Below, one piece after another: positions 35,782 to 44,535 of a stretch of 64,000 bases of DNA (within the stretch, counting starts at the first letter, position 1; every line of letters begins with the position of its first letter). The stretch lies in the NCBI RefSeq assembly GCF_006442545.2, contig NZ_CP083952.1, forward strand, positions 3,279,501-3,343,500, in the 5' to 3' direction. The DNA is from Mesorhizobium sp. B2-1-8 (lineage in GTDB: Bacteria; Pseudomonadota; Alphaproteobacteria; Rhizobiales; Rhizobiaceae). The position numbers and the translations under genes were made by a program. Below the pieces are notes generated by a model. The model was not told where the DNA came from, did not search any database, and was given only the letters and a program-made list of their open reading frames with translations.

Positions 35782-37767
35782 ATGTCGGGAACAAAAGTCC
35801 TCTGGGGGCAAATCGTCCTCGTCTTCCTGATCGTGCTCGTCACGATATGGGCCTCGACGCAATGGTCGGCCTGGCAGCTGGGCTATCAGGAGCGGCTGGG
35901 GGCGCCGTGGTTCGTCATCGGCGGGATGCCAGTCTATTACCCGCCCGCCATCTTCTGGTGGTGGTATTTCTACGACGCCTATGCGCCGGGCATCTTCGTG
36001 CGCGGCGGTCTGATTGCCGCCTCGGGCGGCTTCATCGCGATCGCCGTGGCGATCGGCATGTCGCTGTGGCGTGCCCGCGAGGCGACGAAGGTCGCGACCT
36101 ATGGCTCCGCGCGCTGGGCCGAAAGGAGCGAGGTGCAGGCGGCGGGATTGCTCGCGCCCGACGGCGTGGTGCTGGGGTGCTATGGATCTCACTATCTGCG
36201 CCACGATGGGCCCGAGCATGTGCTTTGCTTTGCGCCGACGCGCTCGGGGAAGGGTGTCGGCCTTGTCGTGCCATCGCTGCTGACCTGGCCTGGTTCGGCG
36301 ATCGTCCATGACATCAAGGGCGAGAACTGGAGCCTCACTGCCGGTTTCCGCGCCCGCCACGGACGGGTGCTGCTGTTTGATCCGACAAACGCCAGATCGG
36401 ACGCATACAACCCTTTGCTCGAGGTTCGTCGCGGTGAATGGGAGGTCCGCGACGTCCAAAACATCGCCGACATCCTTGTCGACCCAGAAGGCTCGCTTGA
36501 AAGGCGCAATCATTGGGAAAAGACGAGCCACGCGCTCTTGGTCGGCGCGATCCTGCATGTGCTCTATGCCGGGCCCGATAAGACACTGGCCGGCGTCGCG
36601 GCGTTCCTGTCCGATCCGAAGCGGTCGATCGAATCGACCTTGTCAGCCATGATGACGACGCCGCATCTGGGGGAGGGCGGCCCGCACCCGGTGATCGCGA
36701 GCGCCGCCCGGGAACTTCTGAACAAATCCGACAACGAACGTTCCGGCGTGCTTTCGACCGCGATGTCCTTCCTTGGGCTCTATCGCGATCCGGTGGTGGC
36801 GGAGGTGACCCGCGCTTGCGGCTGGCGCATCGCCGACCTGGTCGCCGAGGCTCGTCCAGCGACGCTCTATCTCGTCGTGCCGCCGTCCGACATCAGTCGC
36901 ACCAAACCGCTGATCCGTCTCATCCTCAACCAGATCGGCCGCCGTCTGACCGAGGATCTGCACGCCAGGACGAATCGCCATCGATTGCTTCTGATGCTTG
37001 ACGAATTCCCCGCGCTCGGAAGGCTCGACTTCTTCGAGTCGGCGCTCGCTTTCATGGCCGGCTACGGGTTGAAAAGCTTCCTGATCGCGCAGTCCCTCAA
37101 CCAGATCGAGAAGGCCTACGGGCCGAACAATTCGATACTGGACAACTGCCATGTGCGCGTCAGCTTCGCGACCAACGACGAGCGCACTGCCAAGCGCGTG
37201 TCGGATGCCCTGGGCACGGCAACCGAGCTGAAGGCGATGAAGAACTATGCCGGTCACCGGCTCTCGCCATGGCTCGGTCATCTCATGGTTTCGCGCTCGG
37301 AGACGGCGCGACCGTTGCTGACGCCCGGCGAGATCATGCAATTGCCGGCTGGCGACGAGATCGTCATGCTGGCCGGCACGCCGCCGATCCGGGCGAAGAA
37401 GGCGCGCTATTTCGAAGACCGGCGATTGCGGGAGCGCATTCTGCCGCCACCGCCTGTCACGGATCGAGCCGCGCCGGAGCCTGACGATTGGACGGCGCTT
37501 CCATTGCCGCTTCGGCCACCGGATACGGGAGCCGCAACTGTCATGGCGAAAACCCAGCAGGAATCGACCGAGTCCGAGCTGCGACGTCAGCCCGAACTCG
37601 ATCCCCTTCTCGGGGCTGTGGCGGAGCCACCGCTCGTCAACGAATTCGAGATCGACGCGCCTGACGAGGCCGATGATCTGGCTGCGAGCAGCAGCCGGAT
37701 GGCTCGCTTTGTTCGGGGCGTGGCGCGTCAGATCGCGCTCGATCCGAACGACGGCATGGAGCTGTGA
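35782..37767 (+). CDS. traG: TraG-like type IV coupling protein
   Basis: 661 residues from ATG 35782 with GAGGAGA upstream. Three N-terminal membrane segments (about 8-28, 55-75, 80-105), Walker A in APTRSGKGVGLVVP, Walker B in LLLMLDEFPALG, and the VirD4 motif FLIAQSLNQIEKAYG. It couples the relaxase-DNA complex to a type IV secretion channel. The stop overlaps the next gene (GTGA). The secretion genes that normally follow are absent here. Confidence 0.93.
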   Translation: MSGTKVLWGQIVLVFLIVLVTIWASTQWSAWQLGYQERLGAPWFVIGGMPVYYPPAIFWWWYFYDAYAPGIFVRGGLIAASGGFIAIAVAIGMSLWRAREATKVATYGSARWAERSEVQAAGLLAPDGVVLGCYGSHYLRHDGPEHVLCFAPTRSGKGVGLVVPSLLTWPGSAIVHDIKGENWSLTAGFRARHGRVLLFDPTNARSDAYNPLLEVRRGEWEVRDVQNIADILVDPEGSLERRNHWEKTSHALLVGAILHVLYAGPDKTLAGVAAFLSDPKRSIESTLSAMMTTPHLGEGGPHPVIASAARELLNKSDNERSGVLSTAMSFLGLYRDPVVAEVTRACGWRIADLVAEARPATLYLVVPPSDISRTKPLIRLILNQIGRRLTEDLHARTNRHRLLLMLDEFPALGRLDFFESALAFMAGYGLKSFLIAQSLNQIEKAYGPNNSILDNCHVRVSFATNDERTAKRVSDALGTATELKAMKNYAGHRLSPWLGHLMVSRSETARPLLTPGEIMQLPAGDEIVMLAGTPPIRAKKARYFEDRRLRERILPPPPVTDRAAPEPDDWTALPLPLRPPDTGAATVMAKTQQESTESELRRQPELDPLLGAVAEPPLVNEFEIDAPDEADDLAASSSRMARFVRGVARQIALDPNDGMEL

Positions 37768-38210
37768 CGACTGTGGCGGCAAGCAAGAAAAAGGTGCAGA
37801 TTTCGGTCTATCTTGATCCTGCGGTGATGGCGGCGCTCCTCGAATATGCTGCCCGGCGCGATCGCTCGCAGTCGCTCATCGCTGAAGCGGCGATCGCCTC
37901 TTTCCTCTCTCCGGATGCCGACGCGCAACGCGAGGCGGCGATCTCCAAGCGTCTCGACCGGATCGACCGCCGGATCGCGCGGCTGGAGCGCGATGTCGGC
38001 ATCTCCATTGAAACCTTGGCGGTATTCGTCCGCTTCTGGCTGGCGACCACGCCCGCTCTGCCTGAACCGATGGCCCAGGCAGCGCGCGCCAAGGCAAGCG
38101 AGCGTTATGAAGCTTTCGTTTCCGCGCTTGGCAGGCGCCTGGCCAAGGGGCCGAGCTTGCGGCAAGAAATCCCCGAAGACGTCGCGCCGTCCAGCGATCC
38201 GGAACGATAG
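37764..38210 (+). CDS. Ribbon-helix-helix (CopG-like) protein linked to traG
   Basis: 148 residues from GTG 37764. N-terminal RHH motif KKVQISVYLDPAVMAALLEYAARRDRSQSLIAEAAI, then a coiled-coil stretch (RLDRIDRRIARLERDVG). In rhizobial ICEs a protein like this sits between traG and trbB. Here the transfer module ends with it. Confidence 0.82.
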   Translation: MTTVAASKKKVQISVYLDPAVMAALLEYAARRDRSQSLIAEAAIASFLSPDADAQREAAISKRLDRIDRRIARLERDVGISIETLAVFVRFWLATTPALPEPMAQAARAKASERYEAFVSALGRRLAKGPSLRQEIPEDVAPSSDPER

Positions 38211-38299
38211 TGATGTGAGGCCCTGTCGGCCGACGCGCGAACTCGCGCGGCGCGCAACCCGGTCCTGTTGATGTCAGACGGCTTTTGTTGCTGACCCGG

Positions 38300-39172
38300 T
38301 CAGTTGGCGGCTCCGCACAACTGCGACGTCGTCAATCCTGGCGGCACGTTTTCCGTGGGGCCAAATCCGTATTTCGCCATGATGGTGGCGATCGTGCCGT
38401 TGGACATGACCTTGGCCAGCCCCTGATTGTAAAGGTCGCGCAGGTCGCCATCGTCTTTCCTGAACGCGATCGCGATGTAGCTGATCGACTTCTCGTCGGT
38501 CGTGAATGGGCTGGCGCGTTCCAGATCGGGGCTCTTTTTGCCGGCAAGCAGCCCGATCACCGTCGGCGAAGAAAATACCGCGGCGTCGATGCGGCCGGCA
38601 CGCAGTGCCGCGATGTTGGTCTCGATGTCGGGAAACTGCAGGATGCGATCCCCAGGGACGCCCTCGGCGATGGCGTTCTGGATGACGTTGCTGCCGCGGC
38701 CGCCGCCCATGATCGTGTCGGATTTCTTGGCAAGATCCGCATAGCTATGGATCGCCTTGGGGTTGCCGGCGAGTACGATCGCCGCGTCGTCCGACCTCAG
38801 GTCGGGAGCGCCGAAGGCGACCTGCTGGCATCGCGGAGGCGTTATCGACAAGCCGGACGCCACGGCATCGAAACGCCCAGCCATCAAGCCAGGGATCAAT
38901 GCGCCGAACTCGGTGACCTCGAAGTCGATCTGCTTGACGCCGAGATCGGCGAACGCCGCTCTAAGCAGGTCCGGATGCCAGCCGAGCAACTCGCCGGTTC
39001 CTTCCTTCTTGTAGCCCCATGGCGAACGGTTATGGATGCCGATGACGATCCTTCCTTCCTTCAAGACGCGTTCTTTCGTCGTTTCCGCCGCGGCCGGTAG
39101 AACAGATCCAACAATCGCGGCATAGGCGATGCAGGCTAGGCCAATGGCGGCCGATCGGGCTCGAAATTTCAT
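38300..39172 (-). CDS. Amino-acid ABC transporter substrate-binding protein, EhuB-like
   Basis: 290 residues with a signal peptide (IGLACIAYAAIVGSVLPAAAE). SBP family 3 fold: GYKKEGTGELLGWHPDLLRA, VTEFGALIPGLMAGRFDAVASGLSITPPRC, LRAGRIDAAVFSSPTV. It resembles ectoine/hydroxyectoine binding protein EhuB most, but the ligand is uncertain. No permease or ATPase genes are adjacent, so it is an orphan receptor here. It lies beside the Lrp gene in the same direction. Confidence 0.8.
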   Translation of the reverse strand: MKFRARSAAIGLACIAYAAIVGSVLPAAAETTKERVLKEGRIVIGIHNRSPWGYKKEGTGELLGWHPDLLRAAFADLGVKQIDFEVTEFGALIPGLMAGRFDAVASGLSITPPRCQQVAFGAPDLRSDDAAIVLAGNPKAIHSYADLAKKSDTIMGGGRGSNVIQNAIAEGVPGDRILQFPDIETNIAALRAGRIDAAVFSSPTVIGLLAGKKSPDLERASPFTTDEKSISYIAIAFRKDDGDLRDLYNQGLAKVMSNGTIATIMAKYGFGPTENVPPGLTTSQLCGAAN

Positions 39173-39427
39173 CGTGCAGTCCTCCCGTGAGATTGAGTTG
39201 CGCGCAGGCGTTCCGCCTCAGCCGCTCAACGCTACGTTGACGAGCGCCAAGTCGTCAATATAGATGTACAAAATATGTACATAATATTGCGAGCGCAGTA
39301 ATGAGAGGCGCTCTCGCTCGTAGTGCGAGGGCATTACATTTGTGCGTGAATGGCGGTCGAGTTGACGCGGCCCCCAATCTCGCTTCCAGCCGCCGGGCGC
39401 GATGACCGACGCAGAATACCCGGCCGA

Positions 39428-39895
39428 TCAGATAGGCAAGACTTCCGAGCGCTTGACCTGGCCGAGCGCGAAGCTGCTTTCGATGGAAGCGATGTTGTCC
39501 AGCCGCGTCAGCTTGTCCTTGATGAACCGCTCATAAGCCTCGAGGTCGCGCACCACGATGCGCATCAGGTAGTCGCGCTGGCCGGTCATCAGATAACAGT
39601 CGACAACCTCCGGCCAACGCAGCACGGCTTGCGAGAAGCGGTCGAGATCGTCCTCGCGTTGCCGTTCAAGCTTGATCGAGGCGAAGGCGCTGATCGGCAG
39701 GCCAAGCTTCTTCTGGTCGACGACCACGGTATAGCCTTTGATGACCCCGGCGCTCTCCAGGAGCCTGACGCGCCGCGCGCAAGGCGAGGGCGAAAGACCG
39801 ACGGCTTCGGCGAGATCGTTCGTCGTCGCCTTGGCGTTTTTCTGTAGCGCGGCGATGATCTTCAGGTCGATTGCGTCAAGCGCCGGATTTGGCAT
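39428..39895 (-). CDS. Lrp/AsnC-family regulator
   Basis: 155 residues: helix-turn-helix (ALDAIDLKIIAALQKNAKAT, DLAEAVGLSPSPCARRVRLL) and an RAM effector domain (VVDCYLMTGQRDYLMRIVVRD). It is divergent from the AceE-like gene, with a 21-bp palindrome between them, so it likely senses an amino acid and controls the adjoining cluster and itself. Confidence 0.92.
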   Translation of the reverse strand: MPNPALDAIDLKIIAALQKNAKATTNDLAEAVGLSPSPCARRVRLLESAGVIKGYTVVVDQKKLGLPISAFASIKLERQREDDLDRFSQAVLRWPEVVDCYLMTGQRDYLMRIVVRDLEAYERFIKDKLTRLDNIASIESSFALGQVKRSEVLPI

Positions 39896-39917
39896 GTTTC
39901 CCCCGTTTAGGCGTGAC

Positions 39918-39938
39918 TATTGGCTGCGTGAGCCAATA
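39918..39938. promoter_or_regulatory. Palindromic operator between lrp and the AceE-like gene
   Basis: TATTGGCT-gcgtg-AGCCAATA, a perfect 8-bp-arm palindrome 23 bases before the lrp start and 84 bases before the divergent gene. The size suits an Lrp/AsnC dimer. Confidence 0.55.
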
Positions 39939-40021
39939 TCATCGATCTGTTTGGGCAAGAATAGTCACATTCGGAAGATCGAGGCAGCTATCGTTGAGCC
40001 GCGATTTCACAGGAGCCGACG

Positions 40022-42403
40022 ATGACGATCCTTTCCGAGCTTGAGCGCAAGGTTCTGTGGCTGGCTGTGTGGATGATCCATCACGCCAATCATGTCCGAG
40101 GGGCGGAGGACGGCCTCAAGGTCGGGGGCCACCAGGCGTCGTCGGCGTCCGCCTCGACCTTGATGACGGCGCTCTATTTCCAGATTCTGAGGCCGCAGGA
40201 CCGCGTTGCCGTCAAGCCGCATGCCAGCCCAGTCTTCCATGCCATCCAGTATCTGTTCGGCAAGCAGACGCTTGAGCAGCTGCGGAATTTTCGTGGCTAT
40301 CGCGGCGCGCAGTCCTATCCGTCCCGAACCAAGGATATCGACGATGTCGATTTCTCGACCGGTTCGGTTGGACTGGGCGTGGCGCAGACCCTGTTCTCCT
40401 CGCTGGTCCAGGATTATGTCGCGGCAAAAGGCTGGAATGCGGACCAGCCGGAGGGTCGGATGGTCGCTCTTCTCGGCGACGCCGAAATGGATGAAGGCAA
40501 TATATTCGAGGCGCTTCTCGAAGGCTGGAAGCACGGCCTGCGCAACACCTGGTGGGTTGTCGACTACAACAGGCAGAGTCTCGACGCGGTGGTGCGCGAA
40601 GGCCTGTGGCAGCGTTTCGAATCCATCTTTCGCAACTTCGGCTGGGATGTGGTGATCCTGAAACATGGGACATTGCAACAGGCCGCCTTCGAGGAAGAGG
40701 GCGGCGAAAAGCTGCGGTCGTGGATCGATGCATGCCCCAATCAGCTCTATTCCGCGCTGACCTTCCAGGGCGGCGCTGCATGGCGCAGGCGCCTTCTGGA
40801 CGACCTCGGTGACCAGGGACCGGTCACGCGCCTGATCGAGAAGCGCAGCGACGAAGAGCTTGCCGCCCTGATGGCAAATCTCGGCGGCCACGATCTGGGG
40901 AGCATCGTCGATGCCTTCGAGGAAGCGCGCGGGCATGATCGTCCGACCTGCTTCATCGCTTATACGATCAAGGGCTTCGGCCTGCCGCTGGCCGGCCACA
41001 AAGACAATCACGCCGGACTGATGACACCGGCGCAAATGGAAACGCTGCGACAGGGCATGAATGTCCGCGAGGGGCGTGAATGGGACCTGTTCGAGGGCCT
41101 CGCATACGATGAGACCGCGATCCGGTCCTATCTCACATCGGTTCCCTTCGCGCAGGCGGTCCCGCGTCGCCACCAAGCCCCTGCTGTTCCGGTGCCAGCG
41201 CGGATCGGCTTCAGCGCCCAGGCCTCGATGTCGACACAACAGGGTTTCGGGCTTTTGATGCACGAGATCGCCAAATCGGACAGCGACTTTGCAAGCCGTG
41301 TCGTTACCACGTCCCCCGACGTTACGGTGTCGACCAATCTCGGGGCATGGGTGAACAGGCGCGGTCTGTTCGCGCGCGCCGGGCAGGCGGACGTGTTCCG
41401 CGAGGAGCGCATACCCTCTACCTTCAACTGGACGTTTTCGCCGTCGGGACAGCATTTCGAATTGGGCATCTCGGAGATGAACCTTTTCACGATGCTTTCG
41501 GCGCTGGGCTTGTCACACTCGCTTCACGGGGAGCGCCTGCTTCCGGTCGGAACGCTCTACGATCCCTTCATCGAGCGCGGCCTCGATGCGCTCAACTATG
41601 CCTGCTACCAGGACGCCCGCTTTGTTCTGGCGGCGACGCCCTCAGGCGTGACGCTGGCGCCCGAAGGCGGAGCGCATCAGTCGATCGCCACGCCGTTGAT
41701 CGGCATGGCGCAGGACGGCCTGGCGACGTTCGAGCCGGCCTATGCCGACGAGCTGGCAGTCATCCTGCGTTGGGCATTCGACTACATCCAGCGTTCGGGG
41801 GAGGGCGAGCCCGACGCCCACACCTGGCTCCGTGAACAGACCGGAGGTTCGGTCTATTTGAGGCTTTCCACACGATCGATCGAACAGCCAGTCCGGCGGA
41901 TGGAGGATCAGCTGGCGCGCGACATCGTCGATGGCGCCTACTGGTTGCGCAAACCTGGGCCGAACGCTGACGTGGTGATCGCCTATTCGGGGGCTGTCGC
42001 GCCGGAGGCGGTACAGGCGCTGGGGTTGATGGCCGGCGACCGGCGCGATGTCGGCCTTCTGGCCGTGACCTCGGCCGATCGGCTGAACGCCGGATGGTCA
42101 GCCGCGGCCCGGGCGCGCCAGTATGGCCATCCGCGCGCCTCCAGTCATGTCGAGCGCCTGTTGGCCGGTCTCCCGGCCTCATGCGTCATCGTGACGGTGT
42201 TGGACGGGCACCCCGCGACTCTGGCCTGGCTGGGATCGGTGCATGGTCATCGCACGCGTGCGCTGGGCGTCGAGCATTTTGGCCAGACCGGTACGATCGC
42301 GGATCTCTACCGGCATTACGGTATCGATGCGCAAGGTATCATGGCCGCGGCGCAGTCGGTTTCGGCCGGCAGGCCGCTGCGGCACCTTGGCTCCGCCGCC
42401 TGA
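40022..42403 (+). CDS. AceE-like homodimeric ThDP enzyme (annotated as transketolase/PDH E1)
   Basis: 793 residues, with the layout of pyruvate dehydrogenase E1 AceE rather than true transketolase. HANHVRGAEDGLKVGGHQASSAS is a typical AceE start; ThDP/Mg motif in LLGDAEMDEGNIFEALLEG...DYNRQ; pyrimidine-binding domain around residues 400-600 (STFNWTFSPSGQHFELGISEMNLF has the catalytic Glu). No E2 or E3 gene is near. The lone E1-like enzyme probably acts on a 2-oxo acid formed or used by the neighbouring amino-acid enzymes. Lrp-type control is likely. Confidence 0.85.
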   Translation: MTILSELERKVLWLAVWMIHHANHVRGAEDGLKVGGHQASSASASTLMTALYFQILRPQDRVAVKPHASPVFHAIQYLFGKQTLEQLRNFRGYRGAQSYPSRTKDIDDVDFSTGSVGLGVAQTLFSSLVQDYVAAKGWNADQPEGRMVALLGDAEMDEGNIFEALLEGWKHGLRNTWWVVDYNRQSLDAVVREGLWQRFESIFRNFGWDVVILKHGTLQQAAFEEEGGEKLRSWIDACPNQLYSALTFQGGAAWRRRLLDDLGDQGPVTRLIEKRSDEELAALMANLGGHDLGSIVDAFEEARGHDRPTCFIAYTIKGFGLPLAGHKDNHAGLMTPAQMETLRQGMNVREGREWDLFEGLAYDETAIRSYLTSVPFAQAVPRRHQAPAVPVPARIGFSAQASMSTQQGFGLLMHEIAKSDSDFASRVVTTSPDVTVSTNLGAWVNRRGLFARAGQADVFREERIPSTFNWTFSPSGQHFELGISEMNLFTMLSALGLSHSLHGERLLPVGTLYDPFIERGLDALNYACYQDARFVLAATPSGVTLAPEGGAHQSIATPLIGMAQDGLATFEPAYADELAVILRWAFDYIQRSGEGEPDAHTWLREQTGGSVYLRLSTRSIEQPVRRMEDQLARDIVDGAYWLRKPGPNADVVIAYSGAVAPEAVQALGLMAGDRRDVGLLAVTSADRLNAGWSAAARARQYGHPRASSHVERLLAGLPASCVIVTVLDGHPATLAWLGSVHGHRTRALGVEHFGQTGTIADLYRHYGIDAQGIMAAAQSVSAGRPLRHLGSAA

Positions 42404-42529
42404 CGATCGATCACGCATCCCCGGCCGGCTCGTTCGATAGAAGGCCGTCAATACCGGAATTCCTTGAGGGCAGATGTCAGCCGTCGGCGCCATCCTCCTC
42501 CGCTGCGAGAAAGCGTGGGGGAGATGAGG

Positions 42530-43468
42530 ATGGTTGGGGCCGGCGATCTTATGAGCCGAGAAACGCTGCGGTCGTCGGTGGGGACGGCAGCGGCGATTGC
42601 GCATCACGGCGAACTCATCCAGGGCGTCTTCAAGGATGATGGCGGGCGCCTTCATCGCGGGCTCGTCACACTGCCGATTGCCGGCTTGAAATCGGAGGCG
42701 AGCTTTTCCAGGAGCGACGGCGATGCAATCGTTGTCCAACCCGATCATAAGGTCAAGGCGTCGGCAGCCGCGCGGCTCACGCTCGATTTCTTGAACGCCA
42801 CCGGCGGTGGCGAGCTGACACTTCGAAGCTCGATTCCTGTGGGGCACGGCTACGGCTCATCGACGGCGGACGTTGTTGCTTCCATTCGCGCTGTCGCCGC
42901 AGCCCTCAAGGTCCAGTTGCGGCCCTCGAGCATCGGGCGTCTGGCCGTTGCCGCCGAGCGCGCCAGCGACGCGATCGCCTTCGACGATCACGCGGTCCTG
43001 TTCGCGCAACGCGAAGGCACGGTGATCGAGAATTTCGGAGGCTCGCTGCCGCCGCTGCTTCTGGTCGGGTTCAAGGCAAATGGCGGCGCTCCCGTCGACA
43101 CATTGCAGCTGCCGCCGGCGCGCTACGACAGTGCCGAAATCCAGGAATTCGGCGTGCTTCGGGCGCTGGTGGCGCGGGCGGTTCGTCTTCAGGATCCATA
43201 TCTTCTCGGACGCGCCGCCTCGGCCAGTGCCTTGATCAGTCAACGGCACTTGCCGAAGCAGGGTTTCGACGAGATCGCCGAAATCGCCAGGCGGGCCGGG
43301 GCGTGCGGGGTGCAAGTCGCCCATAGCGGTTCGTTGTTCGGTCTGATTTTCGATCTTTTCGCATCGAATCTGAAGCGGCGGGCAGCCCTGGTCGCGCAGC
43401 AGATAAGACGCGCCGGCTTCAAGGATGTCGAGGTCCATCTGGTCAACGCGGAGGGCTGGACATGGTGA
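42530..43468 (+). CDS. GHMP kinase resembling L-threonine kinase (PduX type)
   Basis: 312 residues from ATG 42530 (GGGGGAG 6 bases upstream; ATG 42524 and 42551 are alternatives). GHMP hallmarks: substrate segment AAIAHHGELIQGVF like the GELVQG of PduX, ATP loop SIPVGHGYGSSTADV, and the C-terminal AHSGSLFGLIFD. PduX phosphorylates L-threonine to O-phospho-L-threonine. The stop overlaps the start of the PLP-fold gene (ATGGTGA), so both are made together. Confidence 0.78.
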   Translation: MVGAGDLMSRETLRSSVGTAAAIAHHGELIQGVFKDDGGRLHRGLVTLPIAGLKSEASFSRSDGDAIVVQPDHKVKASAAARLTLDFLNATGGGELTLRSSIPVGHGYGSSTADVVASIRAVAAALKVQLRPSSIGRLAVAAERASDAIAFDDHAVLFAQREGTVIENFGGSLPPLLLVGFKANGGAPVDTLQLPPARYDSAEIQEFGVLRALVARAVRLQDPYLLGRAASASALISQRHLPKQGFDEIAEIARRAGACGVQVAHSGSLFGLIFDLFASNLKRRAALVAQQIRRAGFKDVEVHLVNAEGWTW

Positions 43469-44535
43469 GCCTCGATGTGGACTATTTCAGGGACCTTGAG
43501 ACCCCGCGCCTTGCTCGACTGGCACCAAATCTCGTGGCCGCGGCTTTTCCTCTGATGAAGCTTATGCCGGCCCGCTACATTCTGGATCGGGCAGCGTCGA
43601 ATGGTGAACTGAAGGCAGGCTCCCATATTGTCGAGACGACGTCCGGCACGTTCGGCATGGCGGTGGCGCTGCTCGCGGCGGCGCGTGACTATCGCCTGAC
43701 GCTCGTCACCGCTTCAACACTGATCGATACCAAATACAAAGCTCGCCTGGAGCGTATCGGCGCCACGGTCATCGCGCTTGACGATCCGCGCGGCGACGGC
43801 AACCAGCCTGGCCGGCTCAAGCTCCTGCAGGAAATCCTGGCCAAGGAGCCGGACGGCTTCTGGACCCGCCAATACGACAGTCCCGGTAACTGGCTCGCCT
43901 ATGCGCGGCTGGCTGAACTTTTCATCCGGGCAGTGGGCAGGGTTGACTGCCTGGTCGGCTGCGTCGGTACGGGCGGCTCGCTATGCGGCACAGCATCCTT
44001 TCTGCGAACGGTGTTTCCCCATCTGACGGTATTCGCCGTCGATACCCATCGCAGCATTCTGTTCGGGCAGCCCGTCGGCAAACGCATGCTGCGGGGCTTA
44101 GGCAACAGCGTCCTGCCGAAAAACGTAAGACATGAACTTGTCGACGAGATCCATTGGGTCGGCGCCTATCCCGCGTATATGGCCGCGCACCGCTTGCTGC
44201 GCGAGCAGGGAATCTTCATGGGGCCGACCAGCGGCGCCGCCGCGTTGGTGGCGCAATGGGCTGCAACCACGCTTCCGGACGCGCAGGTCGCGGTCATCAT
44301 GCCTGACGAAGGCCATCGCCATGTCGAGACCGTCTACAATGACGATTGGCTCCGGTCCCTGCCTGGCTGGCCCTGCAAGGAACTGCCTGAGCCGAGGACG
44401 CTGACGACAATCGCACCGGCCGCGGAGACGCAATGGACACGCTTCCTTTGGTTGCGTCGCAGTCTCGACGATGTGCTGAAAGCGCAGGCACCGGATGAGG
44501 TGCCGCCGGCTATCGGCGCTGTGGAAAATCTATGA
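43462..44535 (+). CDS. Cysteine-synthase-like PLP-fold protein lacking the usual lysine
   Basis: 357 residues, fold type II. The phosphate-binding glycines are present (GCVGTGGSLCG) and the substrate loop is THIV-ETTSGTFG-like (VETTSGTFGM, where cysteine synthases have TSGNTG). At the site where the family has NPGGSVKDR the sequence is MPARYILDRA: Leu41 replaces the Schiff-base lysine; the nearest lysine is Lys33. Either another lysine holds PLP or the protein is not a PLP enzyme. It is translationally coupled to the kinase. An O-phosphothreonine-using beta-replacement role is a guess by analogy with 2,3-diaminobutyrate pathways. Confidence 0.75.
   Translation: MVSLDVDYFRDLETPRLARLAPNLVAAAFPLMKLMPARYILDRAASNGELKAGSHIVETTSGTFGMAVALLAAARDYRLTLVTASTLIDTKYKARLERIGATVIALDDPRGDGNQPGRLKLLQEILAKEPDGFWTRQYDSPGNWLAYARLAELFIRAVGRVDCLVGCVGTGGSLCGTASFLRTVFPHLTVFAVDTHRSILFGQPVGKRMLRGLGNSVLPKNVRHELVDEIHWVGAYPAYMAAHRLLREQGIFMGPTSGAAALVAQWAATTLPDAQVAVIMPDEGHRHVETVYNDDWLRSLPGWPCKELPEPRTLTTIAPAAETQWTRFLWLRRSLDDVLKAQAPDEVPPAIGAVENL

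Noticed and set aside
40007..41455. A 482-codon minus-strand frame
   Set aside because: It is antisense to the AceE-like gene and lacks recognisable domains.
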